From NCBI GenBank assembly GCA_903848645.1, contig CAINGU010000031.1, positions 45,919-109,918 of the forward strand: 64,000 nucleotides of DNA. Direction: 5' to 3'. The notes beneath the pieces were generated by a model. The model was not told the origin of the DNA. It was given only the letters and a program-made list of their open reading frames with translations, and searched no databases. Position numbers and translations under genes: made by a program. The DNA is from an uncultured cyanobacterium (GTDB lineage Bacteria; Cyanobacteriota; Cyanobacteriia; Cyanobacteriales; Nostocaceae). Positions 39,101-47,485 of the stretch are shown here, piece after piece (position 1 is the stretch's first letter; every line of letters begins with the position of its first letter).

Positions 39101-41509
39101 TGCCATTGGATCAAGGTTTGCTCCACCTTCACCCGTTAATGATTGGTATCTTTCTAATTCCGAAGCTACTCCGCTAGATGAAAGCCCTTTTGCTCTGCTT
39201 CTTACCGATTGATTAAGAGTATCCGTCATTCCAATCATTACACCCTTAGTTACATCATTAACAGAATTTAATCTGCTTTGTGTAGGTAATAATGCAGTTG
39301 CTTTATCTAAAATATCCGAACCATGTGAAGAGTATGCGTGTCCTTTTTGAACAATAACTTTATTTCCATTTGGATCAAGTCCATGAGCATATCCTGGGAT
39401 ATTACCAGAAATTAAACCAGTAATAAGAGCAGAGTGTTGTTGTGCTTGTGCTTTAGGAATAACTGCTTCCCCTGGCATAAGCATTGCTGGAAATGAATCT
39501 TTATTCCCAGATCCTGGAACAATTCCTCCTGATGCCATACCTGGAAGAATTAATTGACCACTTGCTAATTCAACAGCAGCAGCTTTTTCAATAGATCCTA
39601 GTGCTCCTCCTGCGGTAGCAACGCTACCCATATTAATTTCACTTAGGCTTACTATCATTCTCTGTAATGCTGCATTAAGTGCATCTACTGATGCTACGTT
39701 AGAAAGTAAACCATCATTAAATACTTGTGTTGCAGTTTTTGCTGCAATTGAAGCGGGAGTCATTAAATCTTTCCATTTTTTTGTTCCATCAATTAAACCA
39801 AGTAAGCTATATCCAACTTTCATTCCTTGACCAACTAAGTTAGCAAGCAAACCAGTTATCATAATAATTGGGCCAGAAATAACTCCAAGTGTTAGCAAAA
39901 TTCCTAGTCCTGATTTAATTGGGCCTGGCAGTTTATTAAAAAAGTCCGCAATTTTTTGACCAAAGTCAATAATTTTTGTTCCAACTTCAAGAATTTTTTG
40001 ACCAATTGGGTAAAGGTCTGCTTTTAATGTTTCAATAGATCTTTGCCATTTTGCAGTTGTAGATTCTGTAGCCTGTTGCATTTCTTGACCAGCAAGGGCA
40101 GCAAGTTGTGCATTGGTTGCACCTGCTACTTTAAGAGCATTTTGTGTTTGTGATCCAACTTTGCCAAAGTTATCAAGTAATGCAGATACACGAGCAAACT
40201 GAAATTTTCCAAATAGTTTTTCAATAAGTTGTTCTCTTGCAAGTGGAGCAATTTTTGCTAATGAGGATTGCAGTGCTTCAACCATTTGTACTGGGGTACC
40301 AGCAGATTTTATAGTATTTAAATTAATTCCAAATGATGCAAATTCTTTATTTGCTGCAGAAGTTGGTGCAATAATAGATGCGATTGCTGATTTAAGTGCG
40401 TTAGCAGATTGTGCAGCAGGAATTCCAGCTTCTCTCATAGCAAGTAACATAACTGCGGTATCTTTATAGTTTCCTCCAAGTTGCGCCATAATTGGGCCAA
40501 CGCGAGGGATAGCATCTGTCATATCTTGGAGAGACATAGTTGTTTGCTTTTGCATAGATGAAAGAAAGTTTACTGCGTTTCCTAGATCTGCAGTACTTAC
40601 TTTATAAACATTTTGAAGAGAAACAATTGTATTTGTTGCTTGCGTGGCATCAAGTGCACCAAGCTTTGATAATCTTTGTGTTTGTGTAGTAACATCAAGA
40701 AGTGCTTGTCCTTCTTTACCCATTGCTGCAAAATTTGCTGCTACTTTAACGGTATCAGATTGGGCAATACCCATTGATGAAGCAATATTTTTTCCAAGAT
40801 TAAGTACCTGTCCTGAAATTTGATTAATTGCTGCTTGTGATGGTGGCTTTAGACCCAATCCATAAAGTCTTTGTAATCTTGTAAGTTCTGTATTAACTGC
40901 TTTAAAAGCATTAACTGCTTGGCTTCCAAATAAAATAGCAGGCATTGCAAGTCCTACTGTTAATTGACGACCTGCCCATTGGGTATTTTTACCAAAATTA
41001 ATAAGTTGGTTTGAGCCTTCTTTAACAGCAAGATTATAAATATTTTGCTTTGCTGCTGCAATTTCTGTAGAATGAGAAATTTCATTTATTTTAGTTGGGG
41101 TATAAACACTATAAACGCCCTGCTTTGTAATATCAGTTTGTATAATAGAATTATTTAATTTTACTTGCTCTACTGCTAATGCCTGGACTGCTTTTTTAGA
41201 TTCACCAGATTTATTAGTGATAATCCCAAAATATTGACCAAGGCTTAATTTTCCAGATTCTAAAGCTTTTCCAAATTTTGCAGTTTCTGATGTAAGTTGT
41301 ACTTGTGATTTTGTAAAATTGCCACTTGACATAAGGGCAGAATTAAAATCAGATTGTATTCCTTTTAATTGGGAAGAGATATTTGGAGATAGTCCAATAC
41401 CTGCTGCACCCTTTTTAAGTAGATCAACTTGAGCTTGAAGTGATTTTATTTGTGTGTTTACACTGGAGAAGTCACCTAATGCGACCACCTTTAGTTCAAT
41501 GTTTGACAT
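36188..41509 (-). CDS. Tape measure protein, 1773 aa
   Basis: The largest gene, coding the ruler of the tail. It starts with a coiled coil, then a helical region with QWAGRQLTVGLAMPAIL and MSLQDMTDAIPRVGPIMAQL (the TP901-type core). A hydrophobic stretch LGILLTLGVISGPIIMITGL near residue 546 could span a membrane during DNA entry. Two copies of a GSGxxDSxPAMLxxGExVI motif occur near residues 676 and 1636, typical of tape measures. The C-terminal third is helical and Ala/Gln-rich. Tail length estimated from 1773 residues at 0.15 nm per residue is near 270 nm. Confidence 0.92.
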   Translation of the reverse strand: MSNIELKVVALGDFSSVNTQIKSLQAQVDLLKKGAAGIGLSPNISSQLKGIQSDFNSALMSSGNFTKSQVQLTSETAKFGKALESGKLSLGQYFGIITNKSGESKKAVQALAVEQVKLNNSIIQTDITKQGVYSVYTPTKINEISHSTEIAAAKQNIYNLAVKEGSNQLINFGKNTQWAGRQLTVGLAMPAILFGSQAVNAFKAVNTELTRLQRLYGLGLKPPSQAAINQISGQVLNLGKNIASSMGIAQSDTVKVAANFAAMGKEGQALLDVTTQTQRLSKLGALDATQATNTIVSLQNVYKVSTADLGNAVNFLSSMQKQTTMSLQDMTDAIPRVGPIMAQLGGNYKDTAVMLLAMREAGIPAAQSANALKSAIASIIAPTSAANKEFASFGINLNTIKSAGTPVQMVEALQSSLAKIAPLAREQLIEKLFGKFQFARVSALLDNFGKVGSQTQNALKVAGATNAQLAALAGQEMQQATESTTAKWQRSIETLKADLYPIGQKILEVGTKIIDFGQKIADFFNKLPGPIKSGLGILLTLGVISGPIIMITGLLANLVGQGMKVGYSLLGLIDGTKKWKDLMTPASIAAKTATQVFNDGLLSNVASVDALNAALQRMIVSLSEINMGSVATAGGALGSIEKAAAVELASGQLILPGMASGGIVPGSGNKDSFPAMLMPGEAVIPKAQAQQHSALITGLISGNIPGYAHGLDPNGNKVIVQKGHAYSSHGSDILDKATALLPTQSRLNSVNDVTKGVMIGMTDTLNQSVRSRAKGLSSSGVASELERYQSLTGEGGANLDPMADLKNIAQKLGADMSKARPQLDKAYQDMIIALKTGPEQMFGKNPGQMGLEEWMEAQLKPVLSNIQTKFGGSLSSTLERVASTRGAQITPNGIKKSGATGSTYWINDSGDLVPFDLSGTGLAKSNVSTSGSKAIGSITSLKEKGAELGAAIDIGARSKQGIDAHSPSLKAEQTALDYTEGLHIGLDEGLNSPVGQSRIQNTFNKAFGANSKISGMMNKFSNLGFMGRAGLGMALGSVTQMASPLLRSLPGGNFISGAMTGASMGAGFGPWGMAAGAALALVNGGIKSLMASEKLHKQESVADFTASTDAIQIMGGKVSDLTDHMKAITFLNEVVKTSSSESQSTLAKGIEYSNTQLEQFNASIKSLPADNSLSLIIKQIKETSDSGDAAKIALQFVTMSQAVNGLSSSQANQLQQLILTAAGKDATTSINSPANQIIAIKNSINSALPNTKQFASVMGQIFNYAMNTTSTKEYSDAIAGIGKSAATSEEQLQGLVTYANTVGDSSLSQLATQLLLKGVPGGASTIATIMKGLQNGHDVTLSNLTGSNYKEYLKSLKDPTPEMAKNIAALAKAKDALSAAQLGNNNASTAGTVATQANVTALTAEQKLLDAKLKSLQDLQKQQTQNTSYATTREDLKNQILMAQATGDNLKAQLLQQQLLSTTGDYNLQNKVDYAQKAADANRLKLDAANVSAQTVNASAQTANTSALTALQKSVDDLTAAVSNGAGVLKTQAVLGTRDNPISKIDSSMIHNDVAGFSGASGKGASDFFKGNKLKKGDFFVADGVLYVDQGNQYVRAQLPNDPTNSKKGVFAPKVSKASGGKISGAGSGTSDSIPAMLSNGEYVINAAAVSHYGVGAFDMLNARHFASGGVARTNSSITFHKQHMNRQARHFATGGYVPSGVAGLATLSRTSYSAGGLVNTSSGNGSGTINHNTYEININGVGKTADDLVKEIFSKISAKEGMSGRKSRVGNN

Positions 41510-41518
41510 ATATCACCC

Positions 41519-42135
41519 CTATAGTTGTAAAAATCCTAATCCTTCACCTACTCCGAAGCCCTCATCTTTAGCAGTTTTAATATTCATTAAATCTGATACA
41601 TCTGACGGTTCTTCTTTTTCTTCGTCTAAGTTTACTCCTTGCATTGATGCTAAGAATTTCTTATCACGGTAATCTTTATCTCTAGCTGAATCTAATGTAA
41701 TCATTAATTCTTCTAAAGTAAGATTACTTTCTAACTCGTCATAATTTTTCCATATGCCAAGAAGAAAAGCTTCGGACTCTAAGGAGGCTAGGTCTAGTTC
41801 ATCCCAACTAGACTTGCTCCCAGAAGGTTTGGGTCGTTAAGTGATAACCCCCCACAAACTTCAAGGATTTTCATCATTGTTGGAGTATCAATGATTTCTT
41901 CAAACTGGTCTCTATTTTCAGCAAGAGGGGATTTCATTCCTTCTAGGCATACTATAGCTGCTCTAATAAATACATCCATTGCTTCTGCTTCTGTTTTTTC
42001 TTCATTTGCTGGATCTTTCATTTCATCAATAATTACCATGAATTTTTTTAATTGTTTAATTGGAAGAGGTCTTAAAGTAACATTTGATCCGTCACTTAAT
42101 TCAATCTCTAGTGTGTCATATACTGTTGTTGCCAT
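41519..42135 (-). CDS. Tail assembly chaperone, -1 frameshift product (GT type)
   Basis: A 205-residue fusion made by a -1 shift at 41827-41833, where zero-frame codons GAC-CCA-AAC contain the perfect slippery heptamer C-CCA-AAC. In zero frame translation stops at 41794 (113 aa). In the shifted frame it continues without a stop as PSGSKSSWDELDLASLESEAF, joins LTLEELMITLDSARD, and ends in GVNLDEEKEEPSDVSDLM. The E-L-x-x-x-L-D-x-A-R-D-K-D-Y-R-x-K-K-F pattern is the second-chaperone signature. Both products fold around the tape measure during tail building. The gene order (major tail, chaperones, tape measure) is canonical. Confidence 0.86.
41794..42135 (-). CDS. Tail assembly chaperone 1 (G type)
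   Basis: A 113-residue protein (TTVYDTLEIELSDGSNVTLRPL, KKFMVIIDEMKDP, AAIVCLEGMKSPLAENRDQF). It is made when no frameshift occurs and exceeds the fused product in typical siphophages. Ribosome site AAAGGAGT precedes the ATG; a promoter with -35 TTGTTT and -10 TATAAT (42162-42167) lies upstream. Confidence 0.85.
   Translation of the reverse strand: MATTVYDTLEIELSDGSNVTLRPLPIKQLKKFMVIIDEMKDPANEEKTEAEAMDVFIRAAIVCLEGMKSPLAENRDQFEEIIDTPTMMKILEVCGGLSLNDPNLLGASLVGMN
41827..41833 (-). promoter_or_regulatory. Programmed -1 ribosomal frameshift site CCCAAAC
   Basis: In the zero frame the heptamer reads C-CCA-AAC, an exact X-XXY-YYZ slippery site. It lies 31 nt before the zero-frame stop and inside the chaperone gene, where siphophages place this element. 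Confidence 0.8.
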
Positions 42136-42161
42136 ATGTCTTACTCCTTTGTCTCTGATTA

Positions 42162-42188
42162 ATTATACCAATATTATATTGTAAAACA
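42162..42188 (-). promoter_or_regulatory. Promoter of the tail chaperone genes
   Basis: -10 TATAAT (42162-42167) and -35-like TTGTTT about 16 nt upstream (minus strand), just downstream of the terminator at 42195-42220. Confidence 0.45.
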
Positions 42189-42194
42189 AATTCA

Positions 42195-42220
42195 ATACCC
42201 CGCCATTTCTGACGGGGTAT
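42195..42220 (-). terminator. Terminator after the major tail protein gene
   Basis: Perfect 8-bp stem ATACCCCG/CGGGGTAT, loop of 10 nt. On the minus strand it is followed by TTGAATTTGTTTT, a U-rich run. It separates the major tail gene from the chaperones. Confidence 0.72.
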
Positions 42221-42249
42221 GAAATTCTATATTAAGTTGTATTTATAGA

Positions 42250-43068
42250 TTAGTTAGAACCGTATACTCGGTCAATAACTACGCCATATTCTGCTCCTGC
42301 ATAAACATATGAAGAGTCAGGTAAGCAACGGAAATTCACTGGGAATACTGTTGCTCCATCACGCTTTAATGAATGCATTGTTGTATCAATAGACACAACA
42401 CGGCGAGCAATATAAAGACGCTCTTTGCTTCTTAGAATGTTTGCATAGCTTGATGCTGCATTTGGAGTAATTACTGTTGATCCCGATCCAGAAGTTGGGT
42501 CTGCGAATTGTGCAGATGTACCAATTTGTTGTGGAGCTTGACCTACTGCAATAAGAACACGCTCTACTGGAGCGTCACCAAGGGCACCTGCTGCAATGTT
42601 TAAAGATGCTGCTGGGTTATCAATAGATCCAATTGCTGGATCATTGTTTGTAAGTGTTGGTACTGCAGTTACTGCTGTTGAGCTAGTTGCTGCGTAGACT
42701 GTATCCAATTGACCCCATGAGAACTGTAAGTTTTCTAGGGTTGCTTCTGCAAGTTCTGTTTTAAGTAGAACTTTAAGTGCAGATTTGAAGATACGAGCTG
42801 AGTCAAGAAGTTGATCAACTGTTACGTCACCATATGTTGGTTCGTATGATACTTCAAGACCTGTATTTGTAAATCCTACTTCACGATATCCACCGTTTGC
42901 TGCTCCTGCTGATGCTAGAAGGCTTTGACGTGCTGGGGTACCTGCAGCGAACAGCGAACTCAAAGTTGTTGAGTCTGTTGCTGGGCGACCAAAAGTATTT
43001 GAAGAGTTTCCAACGCTAGTAAATAGTGCTGCTGCTCCAACGATTACGTTTTTAGTATTTGTAGCCAT
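42250..43068 (-). CDS. Major tail protein
   Basis: A 272-residue protein in the canonical position between the head-tail connectors and the tail chaperones. VIVGAAALFTSVGNSSNTFGRP begins the fold; GYREVGFTNTGLEVSYEPTYGDVTVDQLLD and LKVLLKTELAEATLENLQFS are typical of phage tail-tube subunits (VIP, E-V, D-Q-L-L-D). Its leader has the strong ribosome site AATAAGGTGGTGAAA shared with the major capsid gene, and a promoter with -35 TTGAAT and -10 TATGAT. Terminator downstream. So it is set apart for high expression. Confidence 0.85.
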   Translation of the reverse strand: MATNTKNVIVGAAALFTSVGNSSNTFGRPATDSTTLSSLFAAGTPARQSLLASAGAANGGYREVGFTNTGLEVSYEPTYGDVTVDQLLDSARIFKSALKVLLKTELAEATLENLQFSWGQLDTVYAATSSTAVTAVPTLTNNDPAIGSIDNPAASLNIAAGALGDAPVERVLIAVGQAPQQIGTSAQFADPTSGSGSTVITPNAASSYANILRSKERLYIARRVVSIDTTMHSLKRDGATVFPVNFRCLPDSSYVYAGAEYGVVIDRVYGSN

Positions 43069-43075
43069 TTATTTG

Positions 43076-43090
43076 TTTCACCACCTTATT
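43076..43090 (-). promoter_or_regulatory. Extended ribosome-binding site of major tail gene
   Basis: The 15-nt sequence AATAAGGTGGTGAAA lies 7 nt upstream of the ATG at 43068 and is identical to the site before the major capsid gene. AAGGTGGTGA pairs with the 3' end of 16S rRNA over about ten bases with one mismatch. Confidence 0.7.
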
Positions 43091-43139
43091 ATTTTTAGTT
43101 TAAAACAAAAAAAGATAAAATTTTGCTTCCTCATGTAAA

Positions 43140-43167
43140 ATCATAGCATTAAAGGGATATAATTCAA
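43140..43167 (-). promoter_or_regulatory. Promoter of major tail protein
   Basis: -35 TTGAAT (43162-43167), extended -10 TGC-TATGAT (43140-43148), spacer 16 nt, read on the minus strand. The predicted leader is about 65 nt. Confidence 0.45.
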
Positions 43168-43172
43168 ATTTA

Positions 43173-43703
43173 TTAGATATATCGCCCTGAAAGGTTTATA
43201 CCTTCATCTACAGAACGGGCATAAGTATAGATAAATGACATATCACCGCTCATATAGCCACCTTCGTCTACAAATGGCTGAACTGGGTTAGAAGTTTCTA
43301 TTTTAAAATAAAAGAATTTAAACGGACTTCCCGTAGAATTTGCTGTAGTATTAATATCATTAGCTGTATATTCATATCGTCTAAACAGATCTGTTAAAAA
43401 ATTTATAATAGTTAAAATAGTAGAATTACTTTTTGAAACTACTTGTAAAATCATAGTTTCTTCTGTAATCCACCATTGTGTTCCTGGTGGTGTTTTTTGA
43501 ATAATATCGTAAGTTATATATGTTACACCTGGTAATAAATTATTAAATTCTGGTATTTGTTGTGAAGGAATAATTGGTACTAGTGGGGTATCAAACCCAT
43601 CCGCAACATAATCGTTTGCAGATAAAATATTATAAGATTGTAATTGATTCCATATAAAATTTCTAACATCAAAAACCGCAACTCTTGAATAATCTACTGT
43701 CAT
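43173..43703 (-). CDS. Tail terminator-like protein
   Basis: A 176-residue protein directly upstream of the major tail gene, where the tail terminator usually lies. DVRNFIWNQLQSYNIL, then VTYITYDIIQKTPPGTQWWITEETMILQVVS and FLTDLFRRYE fit the alpha/beta fold of gpU-like terminators. The N-terminal helix and the central strands with paired Trp are the features that suggest it. Overlaps the gp10-like gene by 4 nt. Confidence 0.58.
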   Translation of the reverse strand: MTVDYSRVAVFDVRNFIWNQLQSYNILSANDYVADGFDTPLVPIIPSQQIPEFNNLLPGVTYITYDIIQKTPPGTQWWITEETMILQVVSKSNSTILTIINFLTDLFRRYEYTANDINTTANSTGSPFKFFYFKIETSNPVQPFVDEGGYMSGDMSFIYTYARSVDEGINLSGRYI

Positions 43704-44416
43704 TTAATTATTGCTCCAATACTATAATGTTGTGAGATTTCTTTAACTACCGCCACAACTTCCGAAGGGCTATAATTTTTTGATTTAAATACTTTTGCTA
43801 CTCCATTAGATAAATTTTCATAAATTCCAGAAGCGTCCATGATTGCTCCTGCATTTTTACTATACCACTCAAGCATATATGAAGCAAAAGAATGCTTTGT
43901 TTGTATTCCACCTGGGTGCATAATATTTATTTGTGTACCTGGGGCAATAAAAGCAATCCCATTATTTCCAGCCATTGCTAAAACCCGTTTTGCATTAAAT
44001 GATATTGGAGTTCCCGCTTCCATTACTTCTGCTTTATTTGCAAATATGCTTTTTTTAGAAACCACTTTTCCACTAGATCCTGGTATTAAAAGTTGTTTAC
44101 TAATTGGTACTGGCATCTTTGAAGGAAGAAATTTTGCATTAATAATTAAATTGCCATTAATAATAACAGATCTTTCCAAAATAAAAAGTCTTGCTGTTTT
44201 ATTTCCAATTTTACCCCACTCATAAACGTGGTGCATTTTTTTAGGATTCATTCTTGCATAATTATCAACTGCTACCATAAATCTTTGTCCAGTTATAGAA
44301 AATGTGGCTTCTGAAATAGCATCTAAAGATTGTGGACTAATTATTTCTTCTAAGCCTGCTGCAAGATTATTTAAATTTTCAGTTAGCTGACTAGTATCAA
44401 TTTCAAGTTGGATCAT
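43700..44416 (-). CDS. HK97 gp10-like neck protein
   Basis: A 238-residue protein. IQLEIDTSQLTENLNNLAAGLEEIISPQ is the N-terminal helix pair of gp10-like neck proteins, followed by RARMNPKKMHHVYEWG-like text (YARMNPKKMHHVYEWGKIGN) and a loop with GTQINIMHPGGI that fits the family. It helps join the head to the tail. Overlaps the neighbouring genes by 14 and 4 nt. Confidence 0.65.
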   Translation of the reverse strand: MIQLEIDTSQLTENLNNLAAGLEEIISPQSLDAISEATFSITGQRFMVAVDNYARMNPKKMHHVYEWGKIGNKTARLFILERSVIINGNLIINAKFLPSKMPVPISKQLLIPGSSGKVVSKKSIFANKAEVMEAGTPISFNAKRVLAMAGNNGIAFIAPGTQINIMHPGGIQTKHSFASYMLEWYSKNAGAIMDASGIYENLSNGVAKVFKSKNYSPSEVVAVVKEISQHYSIGAIIK

Positions 44417-44855
44417 TGCTTTGTACCTCTGATCTTACTAAGATTGATGCAAAATAAGTTGTATTGCCAAAAGGGTCTATTTCTGCATGAGATGCAGTTA
44501 CTTCAAATATTGTGTTTGGTTGATCAATTTTATCAATTTCTATAAAAATTGGTTTCTTTTTAGAAGTTTTAATATTCTCAATTCTCCAACGCTTACTCAT
44601 AAGCTCTGATGAATACATTTTTAATTGAATTTTTTCGTCATATTCCATATCAGATGTTTTTGCAAAAGATTTATTATCTCCTTTAGAAGAGCCACGCATT
44701 CTTACTGGTTCAATTTTGCACTTTATAGTTTTAGAGTATACCCATTTACGAACTACTGCTCCTGTATTGGGGTCTTGTACTGCTTCTTGTTTATAAATAT
44801 CTGCATACATATTCATAATAGAACCTATAAAAGAATTAGTATTAGAATTAAACAT
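44403..44855 (-). CDS. Head-tail stopper-like protein
   Basis: A 150-residue protein: YKQEAVQDPNTGAVVRKWVYSKTIKCKIEPVR, then DEKIQLKMYSSELMSKRWRIENIK. Strand pattern and position (between connector and gp10-like) fit the SPP1 gp16/HK97 gp9-type stopper that closes the head after packaging. Overlaps gp10-like by 14 nt and the connector by 1 nt. Confidence 0.58.
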   Translation of the reverse strand: MFNSNTNSFIGSIMNMYADIYKQEAVQDPNTGAVVRKWVYSKTIKCKIEPVRMRGSSKGDNKSFAKTSDMEYDEKIQLKMYSSELMSKRWRIENIKTSKKKPIFIEIDKIDQPNTIFEVTASHAEIDPFGNTTYFASILVRSEVQSNDPT

Positions 44856-45826
44856 TAAATTATTACAATGTTTGGGCGGCGATATTGATCAAGAATATTA
44901 TCAACCAAAACATTTCCTGTTCCATTAAACGCACCTTTTGCCATACGCAATGTAATATCGCTTAATGTTATTTGAGTTAAATATTTATTTCTCCAATTAT
45001 AATCTTGAGATAAAATATCTTGTTGTAAGAGCATTGATGCTAATTTAATATCTTCTGGAACATATTTATATCCAATTTCCCCAACAAAACGATATGTCCA
45101 TCCATCTCTAAATCTTCCCGCATCATAGATAACTGGATTTTGGCTATTATCTACCCCTATTTGTAAGCTTGGGTACCAAACTCTTATTTGAAATCCAGTT
45201 GGACTAATTTCTGTTGATTGCCCAAAAGTATTATAAGCTGGGGTTTGCGTAGTATCTAATACTAGAATATCATTTTCATAAATTTGATCTAAAGAGACCA
45301 TTCGTTCTGTAAGCTCAATATTATTTGATCCGATTCCACGAACTTCTTGACCACCATAATATTTATAAAATTTAGATCCTGTGTATCCTTCAATAATAGT
45401 TCTTGCCATTTTTTCTGTTTTCGCAATAATTGCTGGATCTAAATAGTTTTCATTACTTTCTACAGCACTATATCCTAAATGATCCATAGTTTCTGGAATT
45501 GTTGAGTATGGAGTTTCAATTTGATAAAAATCTGTTTGAGTTACCGCATTTCCATTAACTGTATATGACCACACAACTTCTAAAACCATGTTAATTTTTG
45601 TTATATTTGGAGTAAGCATATAAGAATATACTCCTCCTTCTGCTTCATCATAAGAGTTAAGATTTGTATAAAGGGGGGTTTGGGATAAAATTCCACCTGG
45701 AAGGTAAACATCACTATCTGCATTATAAATTGATAATGTTGGTAAAAAATCAGCTTGAGTCAATACTCCATCACTAAATACCTGTAAGTAAATTTTTTCC
45801 TGGCTATTTACACTAATTGTTTGCAT
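44855..45826 (-). CDS. Head-tail connector (adaptor) protein
   Basis: A 323-residue protein. An N-terminal beta part (SVNSQEKIYLQVFSDGVL) is unlike simple adaptors. The C-terminal part DPAIIAKTEKMARTIIEGYTG, YEGDIKLASMLLQQDIL-like text (VPEDIKLASMLLQQDIL) and IRMAKGAFNGTGNVLVDNIL is the helical adaptor core (gp6/gp15 type) that rings the portal. The extra N-terminal unit is longer than the family's norm. Confidence 0.65.
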   Translation of the reverse strand: MQTISVNSQEKIYLQVFSDGVLTQADFLPTLSIYNADSDVYLPGGILSQTPLYTNLNSYDEAEGGVYSYMLTPNITKINMVLEVVWSYTVNGNAVTQTDFYQIETPYSTIPETMDHLGYSAVESNENYLDPAIIAKTEKMARTIIEGYTGSKFYKYYGGQEVRGIGSNNIELTERMVSLDQIYENDILVLDTTQTPAYNTFGQSTEISPTGFQIRVWYPSLQIGVDNSQNPVIYDAGRFRDGWTYRFVGEIGYKYVPEDIKLASMLLQQDILSQDYNWRNKYLTQITLSDITLRMAKGAFNGTGNVLVDNILDQYRRPNIVII

Positions 45827-45847
45827 TCATTAACCCCCTATTTATTT

Positions 45848-46246
45848 TTAAGCGTAGTATTCCTGTGCTTCACGAGGGGTTGCAATTCTGAACCCTTCAT
45901 CTGTATCAAAAATCTTTTGAGCTTCATTTTCAGACATAGCCACAAATGGGTGCTCTCTTGTAAATCTATACCCACTTGTTTCATAAGAAAGGTTATTTCT
46001 TTCCATTTTAATAAGTACTTGATTTGTTGTTTTTAAAATTTTCTTTTCTTTTGCTGCTTTTTCAATTGGCGGAGTTTCAAGATCTTGTTTTTCAGCATTA
46101 TCAAATTTAGAATACATTTGATATGTAATTCCTTCTTCTTCTAAAGCTGCAATAAGCTCCTTTTTTGTTTTTAAACCATCTGTATTAATGGCAAAAGAAC
46201 CCGCTACTTTTTTTAATTCTGAGATTTTTAATTCTGTAAATGACAT
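45848..46246 (-). CDS. Small head-associated protein with SAP-like start
   Basis: A 132-residue protein. I start at the ATG at 46244-46246, preceded by AAAGGAAG, instead of 18 nt upstream. LKISELKKVAGSFAINTDGLKTKKELIAALEEEG is a SAP/HeH-like helix-extended-helix that can bind nucleic acid. The C-terminal half FTREHPFVAMSENEAQKIFDTDEGFRIATPREAQEYYA is like phage head proteins with a tail of this type. It sits between the connector and the major capsid gene and has its own promoter (46270-46278). Confidence 0.62.
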   Translation of the reverse strand: MSFTELKISELKKVAGSFAINTDGLKTKKELIAALEEEGITYQMYSKFDNAEKQDLETPPIEKAAKEKKILKTTNQVLIKMERNNLSYETSGYRFTREHPFVAMSENEAQKIFDTDEGFRIATPREAQEYYA

Positions 46247-46269
46247 GTGACTTCCTTTCGTCATTATTA

Positions 46270-46278
46270 ATTATAGCA
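46270..46278 (-). promoter_or_regulatory. Extended -10 promoter for the head-tail connector genes
   Basis: TGC-TATAAT on the minus strand is an exact extended -10. It lies right after the terminator at 46287-46312, so it restarts transcription after the capsid gene. No -35 seen. Confidence 0.55.
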
Positions 46279-46286
46279 GAAAATGA

Positions 46287-46312
46287 CTAAGGGGCGGTTT
46301 ACCCGCCCCTAG
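46287..46312 (-). terminator. Terminator-like hairpin after the major capsid gene
   Basis: GGGGCGG/CCGCCCC with flanking CTA/TAG pairing and a 5-6 nt loop. The U-run after the stem is weak (CATTTTC), so termination may be partial. Confidence 0.6.
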
Positions 46313-46331
46313 CCTTGCATCTAATTTAAGA

Positions 46332-47477
46332 TTAGAATGTATTTCCGTTTGTACCACCTGTGATACCAGAACCGTTAAGAGCTGATCCAAATGATGCGGA
46401 AGACATTGTTGCTCCTGCAACAGCTACGTTTTTCACGATAACGTGAGCGTCATAGTTTTCTAGTACGCAACCAACACGAATGTACAGTGTATATTCGATT
46501 GTGTCCTTCTTTGGTTGGAATAGGCGATAGACTGTTACATCACGCTTAATACCAATAATGAAGTTTTGAGGGAATGTTAAGTGAACATCACCTGTGTTGT
46601 TTTGTGCATTGAAAGTCTGTGTTTCGTTAATCAACGGTACGTTGATAACTGGAATACCGAACGCGAATGGAGTTACAGTACCTGGCCCACCATCATTTGC
46701 TGCAACGTCACCACGAATGATACCTGATGCGATATCATATGGGTTTCCATTACCAGCATTTGCTGTTAGGTTGAATAGGTAATCCTGTACCAAGTTAGAT
46801 CCAGTAAAGAATCTAAGTTGATTTCTGCGTTGCTTGTACTTGCGTGGGAGTGTCTTAATAGCTTGGTTGAAGACAGTTTTATCAAGTCCATATCCATTTG
46901 CATCAACAACGTGTGCGTTGTTAAGAGCAAGTGTACGGAAACCTGCGAATGCTGACATTAAACCAGCACCAGTTCCGAGACCGTTGATTAGTACATCCTC
47001 GATATCGTTACCAGCTTGGGTAGCCATAAGACGCGCAATGTGATCCTCTAGATCTGTACCTTCAAGGTTATCTTCAAGAGATTCTGCTGAAAGTTCCCAA
47101 TCTAAACGAAGTTTACGAGTTGTTAGAGAAACCTTATTAAATGTTGCGTTTTGTGCTGAGAAAGTTGAGCCATTTGCGTTATTGTAAGTACCGCTTGCTG
47201 CAACGAAATCTCTTGGGTTATCTTCTTGTGCAACTGTCATGATACGTTGTCCAACTGCAACACGATCAATTTCTGTTGTATTAGCTCTCATGCGAATAGT
47301 ACGAGCTGTTTTAGCCAGAATCGTAGCATCCCACATGTAATCTAGAAAACGATTTGCTTGATCTGGATATAGAAGACCATTACCCGAAGGGTTGTTGGCA
47401 TCTCCAGAAGCGTTTACAGTTTGTCCGTTACCCAGATTTGTTGTATCAATTACTTTTTGTAGAAGTTCATTACTCAT
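46332..47477 (-). CDS. Major capsid protein, HK97-fold
   Basis: A 381-residue protein in the canonical place after protease/scaffold. LYPDQANRFLDYMWDATILAK (N-arm and first helix), VAVGQRIMTVAQED, LDWELSAESLEDNLEGTDLEDHIARLMA (spine helix), and FPQNFIIGIKRDVTVYRLFQPKKDTIEYTLYIRVGC (P-domain/A-domain) match HK97-type capsids. The strong ribosome site AATAAGGTGGTGAAA and the terminator downstream indicate high expression. No long N-terminal scaffold domain, since the scaffold is with the protease. Confidence 0.88.
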   Translation of the reverse strand: MSNELLQKVIDTTNLGNGQTVNASGDANNPSGNGLLYPDQANRFLDYMWDATILAKTARTIRMRANTTEIDRVAVGQRIMTVAQEDNPRDFVAASGTYNNANGSTFSAQNATFNKVSLTTRKLRLDWELSAESLEDNLEGTDLEDHIARLMATQAGNDIEDVLINGLGTGAGLMSAFAGFRTLALNNAHVVDANGYGLDKTVFNQAIKTLPRKYKQRRNQLRFFTGSNLVQDYLFNLTANAGNGNPYDIASGIIRGDVAANDGGPGTVTPFAFGIPVINVPLINETQTFNAQNNTGDVHLTFPQNFIIGIKRDVTVYRLFQPKKDTIEYTLYIRVGCVLENYDAHVIVKNVAVAGATMSSASFGSALNGSGITGGTNGNTF

Positions 47478-47485
47478 TTTTTTTA

